Shown here piece by piece: positions 40,668-49,542 of a stretch of DNA of 64,000 nt. The notes under the pieces are model-generated. The model made no database searches. It saw only the letters and a list, made by a program, of their open reading frames with translations, and had not been told where the DNA came from. The stretch is from Roseibium aggregatum (lineage in GTDB: Bacteria; Pseudomonadota; Alphaproteobacteria; Rhizobiales; Stappiaceae), in NCBI RefSeq assembly GCF_014692675.1, contig NZ_JABFCZ010000028.1, forward strand, positions 1-64,000. The letters run 5' to 3'. Made by a program: the position numbers and the translations under genes. How positions within the stretch are numbered: the first letter of the stretch is position 1; every line of letters begins with the position of its first letter.

Positions 40668-41750
40668 TTAATGGAGCGTTGAACAGGACGGTCTTTCGCC
40701 TGTGCCGATCCCTTCCAGAATTGCCGCCAGTTGCGGCCGGTCTCCGCTTGCCGTCGGCTGGATATTGTTGCCTTCGGTTTCCGGCCACCAGTCGCCCGCA
40801 GCCCAATAGGTCCAGCCCAACCACTGCTCCGGCGCACTTTCCATTGCCTCGACCATCGCCGTCAGGCCCGCGAGGCAGGCCTTGTCCTTCGAGCCGCCGA
40901 ATTCCCCCAGGAAACCCCGGGCATCGTGCCGCTTGAGCCATTGCGTGAAACGCTCCAGGCCTTCGACCGCTTCCTTTGCCTTCGGGCATGTGTCGTGGGT
41001 GCCCGATGAATCCTCGTCGAGATACTGATGAACCTCATAGGCGAAGTTGTTCCCGGGATCCTTCACGCCGCCCATGACGTCGCCGTTGACGCCCACCGGA
41101 AATTCCTGTTCCCAGCTCGAGGCCCCGCTCCAGTGGGTGCCGGGCACGAGAATGAGATTGCGCGCGCCACCGGCCCGGATCCCCGCAATGGCCTGATTGG
41201 CCGCCGACAGCCAGTCGGTCGCGTGAATATCGAAAGGTTCGTTCATCAGTCCGAAAATGATGTCGTCGTCATTGGCGAATTCGATCGACAGCCTGATCCA
41301 GAAGTCGGCGAAGGCCCGTGCCGGAAGGTCGGCGGTGCCCAGCCTCTTCTTGTGGTAGTAGCCGAAATTATGCGGATCCAGTACGACCTTCATCTTGTAG
41401 GAGCGGATCAGTTCGACCGCCTTGCGCAGCAGGTCAAGCTCGCCCGTGTCGAGCCGCTCGCCGAGAACGGGCTGAAGCCGCTCCCAGCGGAAAGGCAGGC
41501 GAACGATGTTCATTCCCTTTTCGGCAAAATACCGGACGGTCTTTTCCGACGGATAGACGTAATTCGTGCCGTAGACGCCGGCCGTATCGACACCGTATTC
41601 CGCACCGGAGATATTGACACCGTGGAAACAGACCCCGGCCGCACCGGCAGAGGACTGCAGGACCAACGTGCCTCCCAGGATCGACAGCATCCGGAGAACG
41701 GTCGTGCCCCGAACCGCCCGTCCGAAACAGCCTGCCAGCGGGTTTTTCAT
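40668..41750 (-). CDS. Glycoside hydrolase family 5 (cellulase-like), exported
   Basis: This 360-residue exported glycanase has an N-terminal membrane/signal segment (TTVLRMLSILGGTLVLQSSAG). The mature enzyme starts CFHGVNISGAEYG. GH5 catalytic acid/base is the Glu in FGLMNEPFDIH and the nucleophile is the Glu in RGFLGEFGGSKD; the conserved Arg is in NIVRLPFRWERLQP and the His in DPHNFGYYH. It cleaves beta-1,4 glucan-like links, which suggests editing or release of the polymer made here. Start ATG 41750 overlaps the stop of the acyltransferase gene by two bases (ATGA). Confidence 0.9.
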   Translation of the reverse strand: MKNPLAGCFGRAVRGTTVLRMLSILGGTLVLQSSAGAAGVCFHGVNISGAEYGVDTAGVYGTNYVYPSEKTVRYFAEKGMNIVRLPFRWERLQPVLGERLDTGELDLLRKAVELIRSYKMKVVLDPHNFGYYHKKRLGTADLPARAFADFWIRLSIEFANDDDIIFGLMNEPFDIHATDWLSAANQAIAGIRAGGARNLILVPGTHWSGASSWEQEFPVGVNGDVMGGVKDPGNNFAYEVHQYLDEDSSGTHDTCPKAKEAVEGLERFTQWLKRHDARGFLGEFGGSKDKACLAGLTAMVEAMESAPEQWLGWTYWAAGDWWPETEGNNIQPTASGDRPQLAAILEGIGTGERPSCSTLH

Positions 41751-42814
41751 GCGGTCTCCCGGGCCGAAAGATAGCCGCCTGAGGCCTTTTTCGCCTGCCT
41801 CTGGCCTTTGAAAAAGGCCGCGAACGGCCTCTCGTAGAACCGGTAGACGAAGAGCGCTACGATGACGGAGGCGACGATACAGATCGCCACGAACAGAACC
41901 TCGTTTTTCATCCAGTCGAACGGCAGCATGCGATAGCCGATACGGACCCCAACAAGCGTAAAGACATGAGTGAGGTAGAGGCTGTAGGACGCATCTCCGA
42001 GCCTGTGCAGGAAGCGGAATTCCCGGATTTTGGAAAAATCGAGCGAGACCAGGCTGTATATGATCACCACGGACGGAACGCCTGCGGCAACCACCCTCGG
42101 GACCGCCAGATCCATGCAATCGGCCCAGATCAGGACGACGGTGCCCAGCCCCGCAAGAATAACGGCCCGGCGCGGCCGGATCAGCACGCGGGCCAGATAC
42201 AGACGGGCGACCACGACACCTGCCAGGAACTCGAACACGACCGAATAGCCGTAAAACATGGAAGCGGTGGAGTTTCCCGGAATGGCATGCGCGACCAGGA
42301 AGATCCCGCCGACCACAGCGAACAGCGCCGCGATCCGCCTGTTTTCTGGCAAAAGAAGAAGAGCGCCGAAAATCAGATAAAAATACATCTCGTAGTTCAG
42401 CGTCCAGCCGGGAATGATGACAGGCGCGATCATGCCACCGTTCGCTTCGGCGGGATTGACCCACGGGATGAAAAAGAGAGAGGCCAGCAGATGGGGCAGG
42501 TCGAACTGCGTGGACTTGAGATAGGCGGGCAACAACAGCGCGATGGCGGCCGCCGCCAGGGTGAGCGCCCAGTAGAGGGGCACAATCCGTTCAATGCGGT
42601 GCTTGTAGAACTCGACCGGTCCGATCTTCCGGTTCGCCGTTGTCAGCCACATCACGAAACCGCTGAGGACGAAAAACAGATCGACGCCGTACTCACCGAA
42701 GACCACGCTGCCCAGGACCGCGCCCGGGTGAACGTTGTGCAATTGCAGGACGCTGTGAAAATAAACCACCACAAGGGCGGCGATCGCCCTGACATACTGA
42801 AGCTGAACCAGCAT
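41747..42814 (-). CDS. Acyltransferase family 3 (OafA/ExoZ-like)
   Basis: This 355-residue multi-pass membrane protein puts acetyl or other acyl groups on polysaccharide sugars. The N-terminal QLQYVRAIAALVVVYFHSV contains the typical R-A-x-A-x-x-V-V-x-x-H motif; FVLSGFVMW is the second motif, and the C-terminal region HRLGDASYSLYLTHVF is the S-Y-S-x-Y-L-x-H motif. About ten membrane segments are expected. Its product is one candidate for the acyl substitution of the locus polymer. Confidence 0.9.
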   Translation of the reverse strand: MLVQLQYVRAIAALVVVYFHSVLQLHNVHPGAVLGSVVFGEYGVDLFFVLSGFVMWLTTANRKIGPVEFYKHRIERIVPLYWALTLAAAAIALLLPAYLKSTQFDLPHLLASLFFIPWVNPAEANGGMIAPVIIPGWTLNYEMYFYLIFGALLLLPENRRIAALFAVVGGIFLVAHAIPGNSTASMFYGYSVVFEFLAGVVVARLYLARVLIRPRRAVILAGLGTVVLIWADCMDLAVPRVVAAGVPSVVIIYSLVSLDFSKIREFRFLHRLGDASYSLYLTHVFTLVGVRIGYRMLPFDWMKNEVLFVAICIVASVIVALFVYRFYERPFAAFFKGQRQAKKASGGYLSARETA

Positions 42815-42832
42815 TCCGGTCTCCTGAAGACC

Positions 42833-44035
42833 CTAGCGCACTGAAACCGGTTCCAGCCTGGCATCCGCGGCAATCCTGCCCCGGCGTGAAAACTTCAGGT
42901 GACCAGCCAGCAACCACAAAAGGCCGGCTATTTTGATCGAAAAGATCGCCGTACCGCCGATCATCATATTCATGAAAATAAAAACAGAGAGTGAATGGGC
43001 GAAACGGCGCTCGTCGGGATGGTCGCAGGCGGGATAAAGCGTCACGAACAGCCACAGGAACAGAAAGCTGAAGATGGTGCCGATGACGACGACATAGATG
43101 TAGCCGCTGTCGGCGAAAGACGACGCCCGTTCCGCCGAAAAGCCGAGCAGGGTCAGCAGATCGACATCGGCGAAATTCTTCATGGTCGTGACCACGCGAC
43201 CTGGAATGTTGTCGCCGGTGGCGTCCGGCTTCAGGGCGTAGACCGCAAACCCCATCGCCAGAAACGCCGGCATGACCAGAAAGCCCAGGATCCTCGGCAC
43301 ATGGGGAAACAGGAAATAGCCGATAAAACTGATGACGGAGAAAATCATCATCGTGCGGGTGTCGTTGGTCACCAGGATCAGAACGATCGTGAGGATGCAG
43401 AACGCCCGCTCACGCGGCGAAAACCGGCCCCAGAGCGACACGAGATAGATCATCATCACGCCGGAGAAATTGGCGAGCGAGACCTGTTCCAGGAACAGAG
43501 ACGACGACCTGTGGTCGATGATGCCGAAGGAAAACCGGCCTTCGAAACCGAGCGCATTCCGGAAAAGCTTGGAATTGCCGATCTCGAATTGCGCGATCCC
43601 ACGCGTGTTCTCGAAATATTTCGCCGGATAGAAGAAGTCCGCATACTGATCCAGAAGGAATATCTCCATCACGAGAAAGGCGAACACCAGGATGCTGGCG
43701 GTCATGAAAATGAACTTGACCGTTCTGTCGTTCGTCCATGTGCCCAGGGTCACGAAACAGAAAATGACCAGCACATTGCGGAAATAGTCGATGATGAGGA
43801 GATGATTGATCACGGACACGTAGACGGTCAGAAACAGCGTGATCAGCAGATAGAAAAGCGGCGCCAGGTCCTCCTCGTAAATCCCTTTCTTGAGGATGAT
43901 GAGAACCGCGGCGAACATGATCAGCAGTTCCGTCGCGGCGACGCTCGTAAGCGACAGGTCCCGGACGTGGGCATTGATGACCGCCAGAATGGCATTGTAG
44001 ACGACGGCGGCAAGCACCACCAACGCTATAGCCAT
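42833..44035 (-). CDS. Wzy-like polysaccharide polymerase (O-antigen ligase/polymerase family)
   Basis: This 400-residue membrane protein has about 11 hydrophobic segments and a large periplasmic loop (about 130-175, rich in Phe/Glu/Asn: FYPAKYFENTRGIAQFEIGN, then GRFSFGIIDHRSSSLF). Sequence is poorly conserved in this family, so the assignment rests on topology and on position between a glycosyltransferase gene and an acyltransferase gene. A second, longer frame seen on the opposite strand is spurious. Confidence 0.7.
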   Translation of the reverse strand: MAIALVVLAAVVYNAILAVINAHVRDLSLTSVAATELLIMFAAVLIILKKGIYEEDLAPLFYLLITLFLTVYVSVINHLLIIDYFRNVLVIFCFVTLGTWTNDRTVKFIFMTASILVFAFLVMEIFLLDQYADFFYPAKYFENTRGIAQFEIGNSKLFRNALGFEGRFSFGIIDHRSSSLFLEQVSLANFSGVMMIYLVSLWGRFSPRERAFCILTIVLILVTNDTRTMMIFSVISFIGYFLFPHVPRILGFLVMPAFLAMGFAVYALKPDATGDNIPGRVVTTMKNFADVDLLTLLGFSAERASSFADSGYIYVVVIGTIFSFLFLWLFVTLYPACDHPDERRFAHSLSVFIFMNMMIGGTAIFSIKIAGLLWLLAGHLKFSRRGRIAADARLEPVSVR

Positions 44036-44226
44036 GCTCCTTTTTTCGGATGTCTCTATGATGCGCCTCCCGGCTTGCCATGCGGAGATTGGCGAACAGG
44101 ACCGGGACGGAAATTAACTGACTCCCGAAAGGGGAGCAAACCGGATGAGCGGTGAGGCCGCGTTCAGATGTGGACCATTTTCACCTGGACCGGAAGGCCC
44201 GTCCGGAAAAGCCTGCCGTGCCGTTT

Positions 44227-45405
44227 TCAGCCGAGGACGCTTCTGTAAAGCGCGTCATAAGCGGCGGCGGCGGCTGTCCAGCCGTGCTGACCGGCTGAGA
44301 CGATCGCGGATTGTCTGGTAACCGGATCCCGGACCAGTTCGGCCATGGCGTGGGTAATCGTGCCGGCGGCCTGTTCGGGATCGGCGAAATCGGCCAGATG
44401 AACCATCGGATGGCGTTCGGCGAGCGAGCGGAATGCGGTATTCGGCTGGACGACGGGAATGAGCCCTGCGCTCAACGCCTCGATGAGCGCAATCCCGAAG
44501 CCTTCGTATTCGGACGCGCTGACGAAGATGCTGCTTGCGGACAGGACGTCCCTGACCTGCTCGTCGGACAGGCCCAGATGCAGATGGACATGGCGTTCAA
44601 GACCGCGCGCCGCCGTCAGGTCCTCAAGATCGGCGACCGACAGGTCGGAGGGAGAGCCGATGATGTCGAGTTGCCAGGCCGGATCGGTCCGGACCAGGTA
44701 CTGAAGCGCATCCAGGGTCCGATCGAGGCGTTTATTGGCGGAAAACCGGCCGATGGTGACGATCCGCTTTTCCGGTGCGGGCGCCGACGCGTCGTGAAAT
44801 TTCGACAGGTCGACGCCGTTTTCGATGAGCCGGGTCCTGGACGGCGCCAGTCTGCGGAACATCGCCAGGTCGTTCTCCGAGCAGCAGGCAATCCCGTCGT
44901 AGAAACGGGAAGACAGCCGGGTCATGGTGTTGAGCCAGACCTTCTTCAAACCCCGGCTCTGTTCGGTGTGAAAAAAGCCGCCATGGGTGGTCGCGACCAG
45001 CTTGCGCCGGTGAAACGGTTTTGTCAGCGCCAGTGCATCGAAAAAGAAATCGACCGCATGCACATGGATCAGGCCGGCCTCACCGAGACTGGAAAAGACG
45101 GCCGGTGCGACCGGATAGCGGCTGCTGCCGTAAAACGGGATCCGGTGAACCGGGATGCCGTCGAGAATGACGTCTTCCGGCAGGCGCCGGTCCGGATCGA
45201 TGAACAGACGGTCGAGCGTAAGAACCCGCACGGAGGCAAACCGGCCCTTCTGCCGTGCGACGAGATTGCGGACGAAATCCTCCAGCCCGCCGACCATGGG
45301 TGCATACTGGCGCACCACATGCAACAGATGGACATCCCGAAAGTCTTCCAGACCTTCTGCTCCCTCCACATGCGTCATCATCGGCGGATTGGCGTTCATC
45401 GGCAT
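44227..45405 (-). CDS. Glycosyltransferase family 4 (GT-B fold)
   Basis: This 392-residue cytoplasmic glycosyltransferase has DVHLLHVVRQYAPMVGGLED at the N-terminus (the G-G substrate loop), HVHAVDFFFDALALTKPFHR, and in the C-terminal domain KRIVTIGRFSANKRLDRTLDAL and FVSASEYEGFGIALIEALSA, which is the E-x-x-G-x-x-x-x-E-A nucleotide-sugar motif. AAGGGATGAC precedes the start by a suitable distance. The sugar donor cannot be stated. Confidence 0.9.
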   Translation of the reverse strand: MPMNANPPMMTHVEGAEGLEDFRDVHLLHVVRQYAPMVGGLEDFVRNLVARQKGRFASVRVLTLDRLFIDPDRRLPEDVILDGIPVHRIPFYGSSRYPVAPAVFSSLGEAGLIHVHAVDFFFDALALTKPFHRRKLVATTHGGFFHTEQSRGLKKVWLNTMTRLSSRFYDGIACCSENDLAMFRRLAPSRTRLIENGVDLSKFHDASAPAPEKRIVTIGRFSANKRLDRTLDALQYLVRTDPAWQLDIIGSPSDLSVADLEDLTAARGLERHVHLHLGLSDEQVRDVLSASSIFVSASEYEGFGIALIEALSAGLIPVVQPNTAFRSLAERHPMVHLADFADPEQAAGTITHAMAELVRDPVTRQSAIVSAGQHGWTAAAAAYDALYRSVLG

Positions 45406-45555
45406 GTCATCCCTTGCGCGAGGCAGACGCTCCCCAGGAGCCCGCGATCAGCACGGCAAAAGAATAGTCTTTCGACCTAAATGGCTTCTTGCCGAGGAGC
45501 CCGAAAGCCGGCGAATTTGGGAACAGGGTTTCGATTGTGTAAACGCGGCAGGACC

Positions 45556-46686
45556 CTATGCGGCCTTTTCAGCCGGCACCGAGGCCTGTGCCAGTTCCAG
45601 GATTTTCTCCGCCACTTCTTCCCACGTCAGGATGCCGTCTTGAAAACGGTCGCTCTTTTCCATCGTCAGGGCTGCACGGATCTTGCCCGGCCAATCGGTT
45701 TCCCCCTCCAGCGAATAGCCGATCAGGTTGCCGCGCCCGTCTTCAATCAGGTCCGGCGTCAATACCGGCAAGCGGCAATAGGCGTATTGCAGGAATTTCA
45801 GGCTGGTTTCGGCGAGATAGAGTTCGTTCGGCGAAATGCGGTAGGGCGCGATGCCGAAATCGGCATGCTTCATATATGGAATGAGCTCGGCAAACGGCTT
45901 TTCGCCGTGCTCGATCACATTTGCAGGTCGCGGACCGGCGAAATGCGCTCCGAAGATATGAAACGTCACGTCCGGAGCGGCTTCGGCCATGGCACGCAGG
46001 GACGTCTCGTCGAACAGCATGTTGCCGACGGAAATCGCATTGCGCGTGTTTTCCGGATAGGGCGAGACCGTGTCGGCGTCAAACAGGTCCTTGTTGATCG
46101 CCTGAGGCACGATTTCAACACGGCACGGCGCGGGCACCTCGGCTGCGATTTTCGACGACGGCGTGATCACGAGATCAAGTGTCCGGTACATCCGCTGTTC
46201 CATCTCCTGGAGAACGGCGGCGGCGCCTATTGTCTCCAGCCAGTCCCGCTGGATATACACGCACGCGGCTTTCGGATTGAAGCGCCTGACGGCTTCGTAA
46301 AAACTCAGGCAGGTTCCCGGTTCGAAGATCACCACATCTGCTTCTGCCAGCGGTGTCTTCATGTAGCCGGGGATCATGCTGCCGTAGAGACCGAAGAACG
46401 GCCGGTTGAGCATGTTTAACAACGGCTTGCCGGAGCTGAACGGATGCAGCGGCGGCATGTAGGCAGAGGCGAACAGTCCCGGACTTGTCTCCGCAAACCG
46501 GTTCTTTTGAGCCACCGACAGCCGCTGAAACAGCGCCTTGTTTTTCAGCAGGGTCAGATAGCTCAGACCGACGGTGGCCACATGAACGGTGTGACCGGCT
46601 TTCGCCCATTCCTCGGCAATGAAATGGGTGCTGACCTTGCGCATATCGGACAGAAACGGCTGGGATGTGAATTTGAAAATTTTCAT
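45556..46686 (-). CDS. Glycosyltransferase, GumK-like (GT70)
   Basis: This ~376-residue protein begins MKIFKFTSQPFLSDMRKVST and has HFIAEEWAKAGHTVHVATVG, VVIFEPGTCLSFYEAVRRF, VNPY-like HPFSSGKPL and AYCRLPVLTPDLIEDGRGN. The organisation recalls the GumK glucuronosyltransferase of xanthan synthesis, but I cannot claim its donor. The start at 46686 is preferred over 46704; neither has a clear ribosome site. It is downstream of the TupA-like gene on the same strand. Confidence 0.75.
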   Translation of the reverse strand: MKIFKFTSQPFLSDMRKVSTHFIAEEWAKAGHTVHVATVGLSYLTLLKNKALFQRLSVAQKNRFAETSPGLFASAYMPPLHPFSSGKPLLNMLNRPFFGLYGSMIPGYMKTPLAEADVVIFEPGTCLSFYEAVRRFNPKAACVYIQRDWLETIGAAAVLQEMEQRMYRTLDLVITPSSKIAAEVPAPCRVEIVPQAINKDLFDADTVSPYPENTRNAISVGNMLFDETSLRAMAEAAPDVTFHIFGAHFAGPRPANVIEHGEKPFAELIPYMKHADFGIAPYRISPNELYLAETSLKFLQYAYCRLPVLTPDLIEDGRGNLIGYSLEGETDWPGKIRAALTMEKSDRFQDGILTWEEVAEKILELAQASVPAEKAA

Positions 46687-46728
46687 GTGCGGACCGTTTC
46701 TCATAAAAAACAGTGTCGGAAGGTGCCG

Positions 46729-47631
46729 TCAGGCGTTGCAACGCTCCCACTCGCGTCCAAGATGGAGATCGTAGTCTTCCGGCTGATAGGTTTCGAAGCC
46801 GCCGGCCGGGTAAAGCGTCAGTTCGCCGGCGTAGATCCAGTCATCGGACGCATAGAGGTCCACGCGCATGAAGCTGATGCCCCTGCTGAGCTTGCGGGCC
46901 ACATCCAGCATTTCCGCAAGCCGGGCCGGTTTCGGTGCCTCTTCGGTGGAGTAGAGGTAGTCGCCCGTCCTGACCGGCAGCCGTTTCCAGTCCGGCGCGT
47001 AGGTGTACTCATAGATGCCTCGGTCCTTCGGGAACCGCAGCTCGATGTGAACCACCTCTCCGTTGAAGGCGAACAGCCGGTAATCGGTCAGCGGCCGGCC
47101 GCCGTCTTCCAGCATCTTTTCGATGATGATCCTGGGCGTCAGATCCTTGTAGGCCCATTCCCGGTTGACCCGGTCGTGACGCAAGGCCAGCCAGCTTTCC
47201 TCCGGCCGCGCGGCCATGAGCGTTTCAATGTCCTTCGCCGTGCGCAGGAAAAATCCGTGCGCACTCGCATGGGTCGGTTTCACCACGGCCGGCAGGGGAA
47301 TGGTGTCCCAATCGACCTCTGCCAGATCCGTCCCGACCCAGAGCGTCGGAATGACATATTTCTCGCCGGCGCGCTCGGCGATAAACCGCTTGGCATCGGC
47401 CTTGTCGACTAGGCTCGGATAAAGCGCGTTGCGATCCTCGATCTTGCGTGTCTGCAGCTTTTCCGTAAAGCGCCTGGGGTGCTTCAGGTCTGGAAAGCGG
47501 CCGACGATCGAGGCGTATTTGATTGCAAGATAGGGCCGGTCGGGAAGAACGGAAATCAGGCGCCAGAGCAAGTGCCGCGCCCGCTTCCACAGGGGCGGTT
47601 TCCTGCCTGCTCCGGGCGTGATGAAATCCAT
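46729..47631 (-). CDS. ATP-grasp fold TupA-like protein
   Basis: This 300-residue protein of the TupA family (ATP-grasp) is found in polysaccharide and teichuronopeptide loci. It has PLWKRARHLLWRLISVLP, then LKHPRRFTEKLQTRKI, VIPTLWVG, PAVVKPTHASAHGFF, RIIIEKMLEDGGRPLTDYRL, and the magnesium residues in RGISFMRVDLYASDDWIYAGELTLYPAGG. ATG 47631 follows GGAAGGA, so the longer frame to 47781 is discarded. It probably attaches an amino acid to a sugar or a sugar-linked acid, an inference from family. Confidence 0.82.
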   Translation of the reverse strand: MDFITPGAGRKPPLWKRARHLLWRLISVLPDRPYLAIKYASIVGRFPDLKHPRRFTEKLQTRKIEDRNALYPSLVDKADAKRFIAERAGEKYVIPTLWVGTDLAEVDWDTIPLPAVVKPTHASAHGFFLRTAKDIETLMAARPEESWLALRHDRVNREWAYKDLTPRIIIEKMLEDGGRPLTDYRLFAFNGEVVHIELRFPKDRGIYEYTYAPDWKRLPVRTGDYLYSTEEAPKPARLAEMLDVARKLSRGISFMRVDLYASDDWIYAGELTLYPAGGFETYQPEDYDLHLGREWERCNA

Positions 47632-47980
47632 GAACAATCCTTCCGGGTGCGTTCTTAAATGCCCTGAATCCGTTACGGGAGCCGGGCGGCGAACCGTGGC
47701 CAGACTAAAAACCGAAACCTTGAATTTTTCCCTAAATGTCCTGCGAAATTTGACGAGCGCCTGCATCCGGACAAAACACATGAAAATGACACGTCATACA
47801 GCGTCCAGGACGGTCGGAAAGTTCACACAATTAGGGTTTCGCAAATCTGTTGCTGCTATTGATCGGCCAAACATACACGTCCGGCCGGCCATCCGCCTGC
47901 GCGCCGGGATGCCGGACATATTCTGGAACCGTAATCGTCCCGGTGGCCTCATGGTCATCGCATGAAGGCATTGTCATCCC
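47632..47980. other. Divergent intergenic region between TupA-like gene and flippase gene
   Basis: About 350 bases without a supported gene; a promoter region for both directions is expected. A small plus-strand frame (47618-47965) overlaps the TupA start and has no family features. Confidence 0.4.
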
Positions 47981-49519
47981 ATGCAAAGTCTGATCAGCGC
48001 CAGCATCATCAACACGGTGGCCGGAATGGGATCGCTGGTGGCCGGACTTTTCAGCACCATCCTGATCGCCCGCATCCTCGGGGCGGACGGGACCGGATCG
48101 ACGGCCTTTGCCCTCTGGCTGGTTTTTTCCGCAACGGCGCTTGCGGATCGCGGCACCCCCTCCATTCTGCTGCGCTATATGGCCCGGGGAAGCGATAAAA
48201 GGGGAAGCGATACAAGGGGAAGCGATGCCGGCACCTCCGGCAGCGGGCTCCTCCGGGCCCTTTATCCCCGTTTCCTCTGGCCGACCGTTGTCGTGTTTGC
48301 CTGCTTTGTGATCTATGCCGTCTGGGCCGGACAGACCGAGACATCGGATGCCGGGTTGTTGTGGGCCGTCACCGCCATCATCTTTCTGATCTATGCCCAC
48401 GGGAACCTGGCAATCGGCGCCGCCCGCGGGCTCGGACAGTTTTCGCAAGTTGCCAGATACACCGCGATCGGCTGTTTTCTTCAGATCCCTGCGGTGATCG
48501 CCGGCGCCTATTTTTTCGGTGCTCCGGGAGCCATGCTCGGCTACCTGGTCCGGCACCTGCCGCAGGGCCTGGCCGTTCGGCACTATCTGGAGGTCAAACC
48601 CCGCCCTTCCCAGGATGCTGTTACGGACCAGATGCGCCGCTACGGCCGGAATTCCTGGATTTCCGGCGGACTCCATGTCTTTGTCCGCACCCGGATCGAG
48701 TTTCTCTTCATCGGCTGGTTCTTCACCATCACCGAGGTCGGCTATTTCGCCGCCGGCATGACCTTCAACAGCCTGGTCATCCAGCTTGCCATGTTCATGC
48801 TGGCCGGGCTCACGCCCGGTTTCGGCCGCCTGCACGACACGGAAAATGACGCCCAGTTCGCCCTCAGTTACCAGCGCGCCCTGCGCTGGATGAGCCTGTT
48901 CCTGATGCCCGCCTGTTTCGGCGGCGCTGCCGTCATGCCGGCGCTCCTTCCGCTTGTGTTCGGCAGCGAGTTCGTCCCCGCCGTCCACATGTCCATTGTG
49001 CTCACCCTGTTTACCGTCGCCCAGGCCCTGGCGCTGATCCCGATGGCGGCGATGCAGGCGCGCGAGCGGGATCAGACCATGCTGCACGCGGCCGCGATTT
49101 CCGCTGTCGTTCTGATCGCGCTCAACCTGGCGATCACGCCCTTTTACGGCGGCGAAGGTGCGGCATGGGTCCGCGCAGGCGTGAATATCGTCACCCTGGC
49201 GTGGCTTCTCTGGCACAACCAGAAACATCTGAAGCTCCCCGCGCCGCTTTCCGGCCTGGCACGGATCAGTCTCGCCTCCGCGCTTTGTGCTGGTGCCGCC
49301 TATGGCCTGCTTCTGGTCGTCCCCGGCCTTGCCGGTCTATGCATCGCAATCCCAGCAGGCGCGCTGGTCTATCTGCTGGCGCTGCGGCTATTGAGAGCGA
49401 TCCCCAACGGCGACATCGACAGCCTGACGACCAGCCTGAGAAAGGCCCTTCCGGGGCGTCTCGCCGGAATTGCCGTGTCTCTTGCCCGCCTGCTCAGAAC
49501 ACCTCAGCCGGCCAACTGA
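47981..49519 (+). CDS. Polysaccharide flippase (Wzx-like, MATE/MOP superfamily)
   Basis: This 512-residue protein has 12-14 membrane segments. It begins QSLISASIINTVAGMGSLVAG and includes TRIEFLFIGWFFTITEVGYFAAG and a typical C-terminal half rich in Leu/Ala. It flips the lipid-linked repeat unit across the inner membrane for Wzy. A 15-base repeat (48186-48230) adds GSDKR, GSDTR and GSDAG in a cytoplasmic or periplasmic loop after residue 68. It is transcribed away from the rest of the locus and followed by a hydrolase gene. Confidence 0.88.
   Translation: MQSLISASIINTVAGMGSLVAGLFSTILIARILGADGTGSTAFALWLVFSATALADRGTPSILLRYMARGSDKRGSDTRGSDAGTSGSGLLRALYPRFLWPTVVVFACFVIYAVWAGQTETSDAGLLWAVTAIIFLIYAHGNLAIGAARGLGQFSQVARYTAIGCFLQIPAVIAGAYFFGAPGAMLGYLVRHLPQGLAVRHYLEVKPRPSQDAVTDQMRRYGRNSWISGGLHVFVRTRIEFLFIGWFFTITEVGYFAAGMTFNSLVIQLAMFMLAGLTPGFGRLHDTENDAQFALSYQRALRWMSLFLMPACFGGAAVMPALLPLVFGSEFVPAVHMSIVLTLFTVAQALALIPMAAMQARERDQTMLHAAAISAVVLIALNLAITPFYGGEGAAWVRAGVNIVTLAWLLWHNQKHLKLPAPLSGLARISLASALCAGAAYGLLLVVPGLAGLCIAIPAGALVYLLALRLLRAIPNGDIDSLTTSLRKALPGRLAGIAVSLARLLRTPQPAN
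48186..48230 (+). repeat. 15-base tandem repeat inside the flippase gene
   Basis: GGGGAAGCGATAAAA, GGGGAAGCGATACAA and GGGGAAGCGATGCCG are three consecutive units with a period of 15 bases, so the frame is kept. The units encode (R)GSDK-type pentapeptides. Repeat number could change by slippage without a frameshift. Confidence 0.85.
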
Positions 49520-49542
49520 CGCCGTCAGGTTCACTCACTGGA

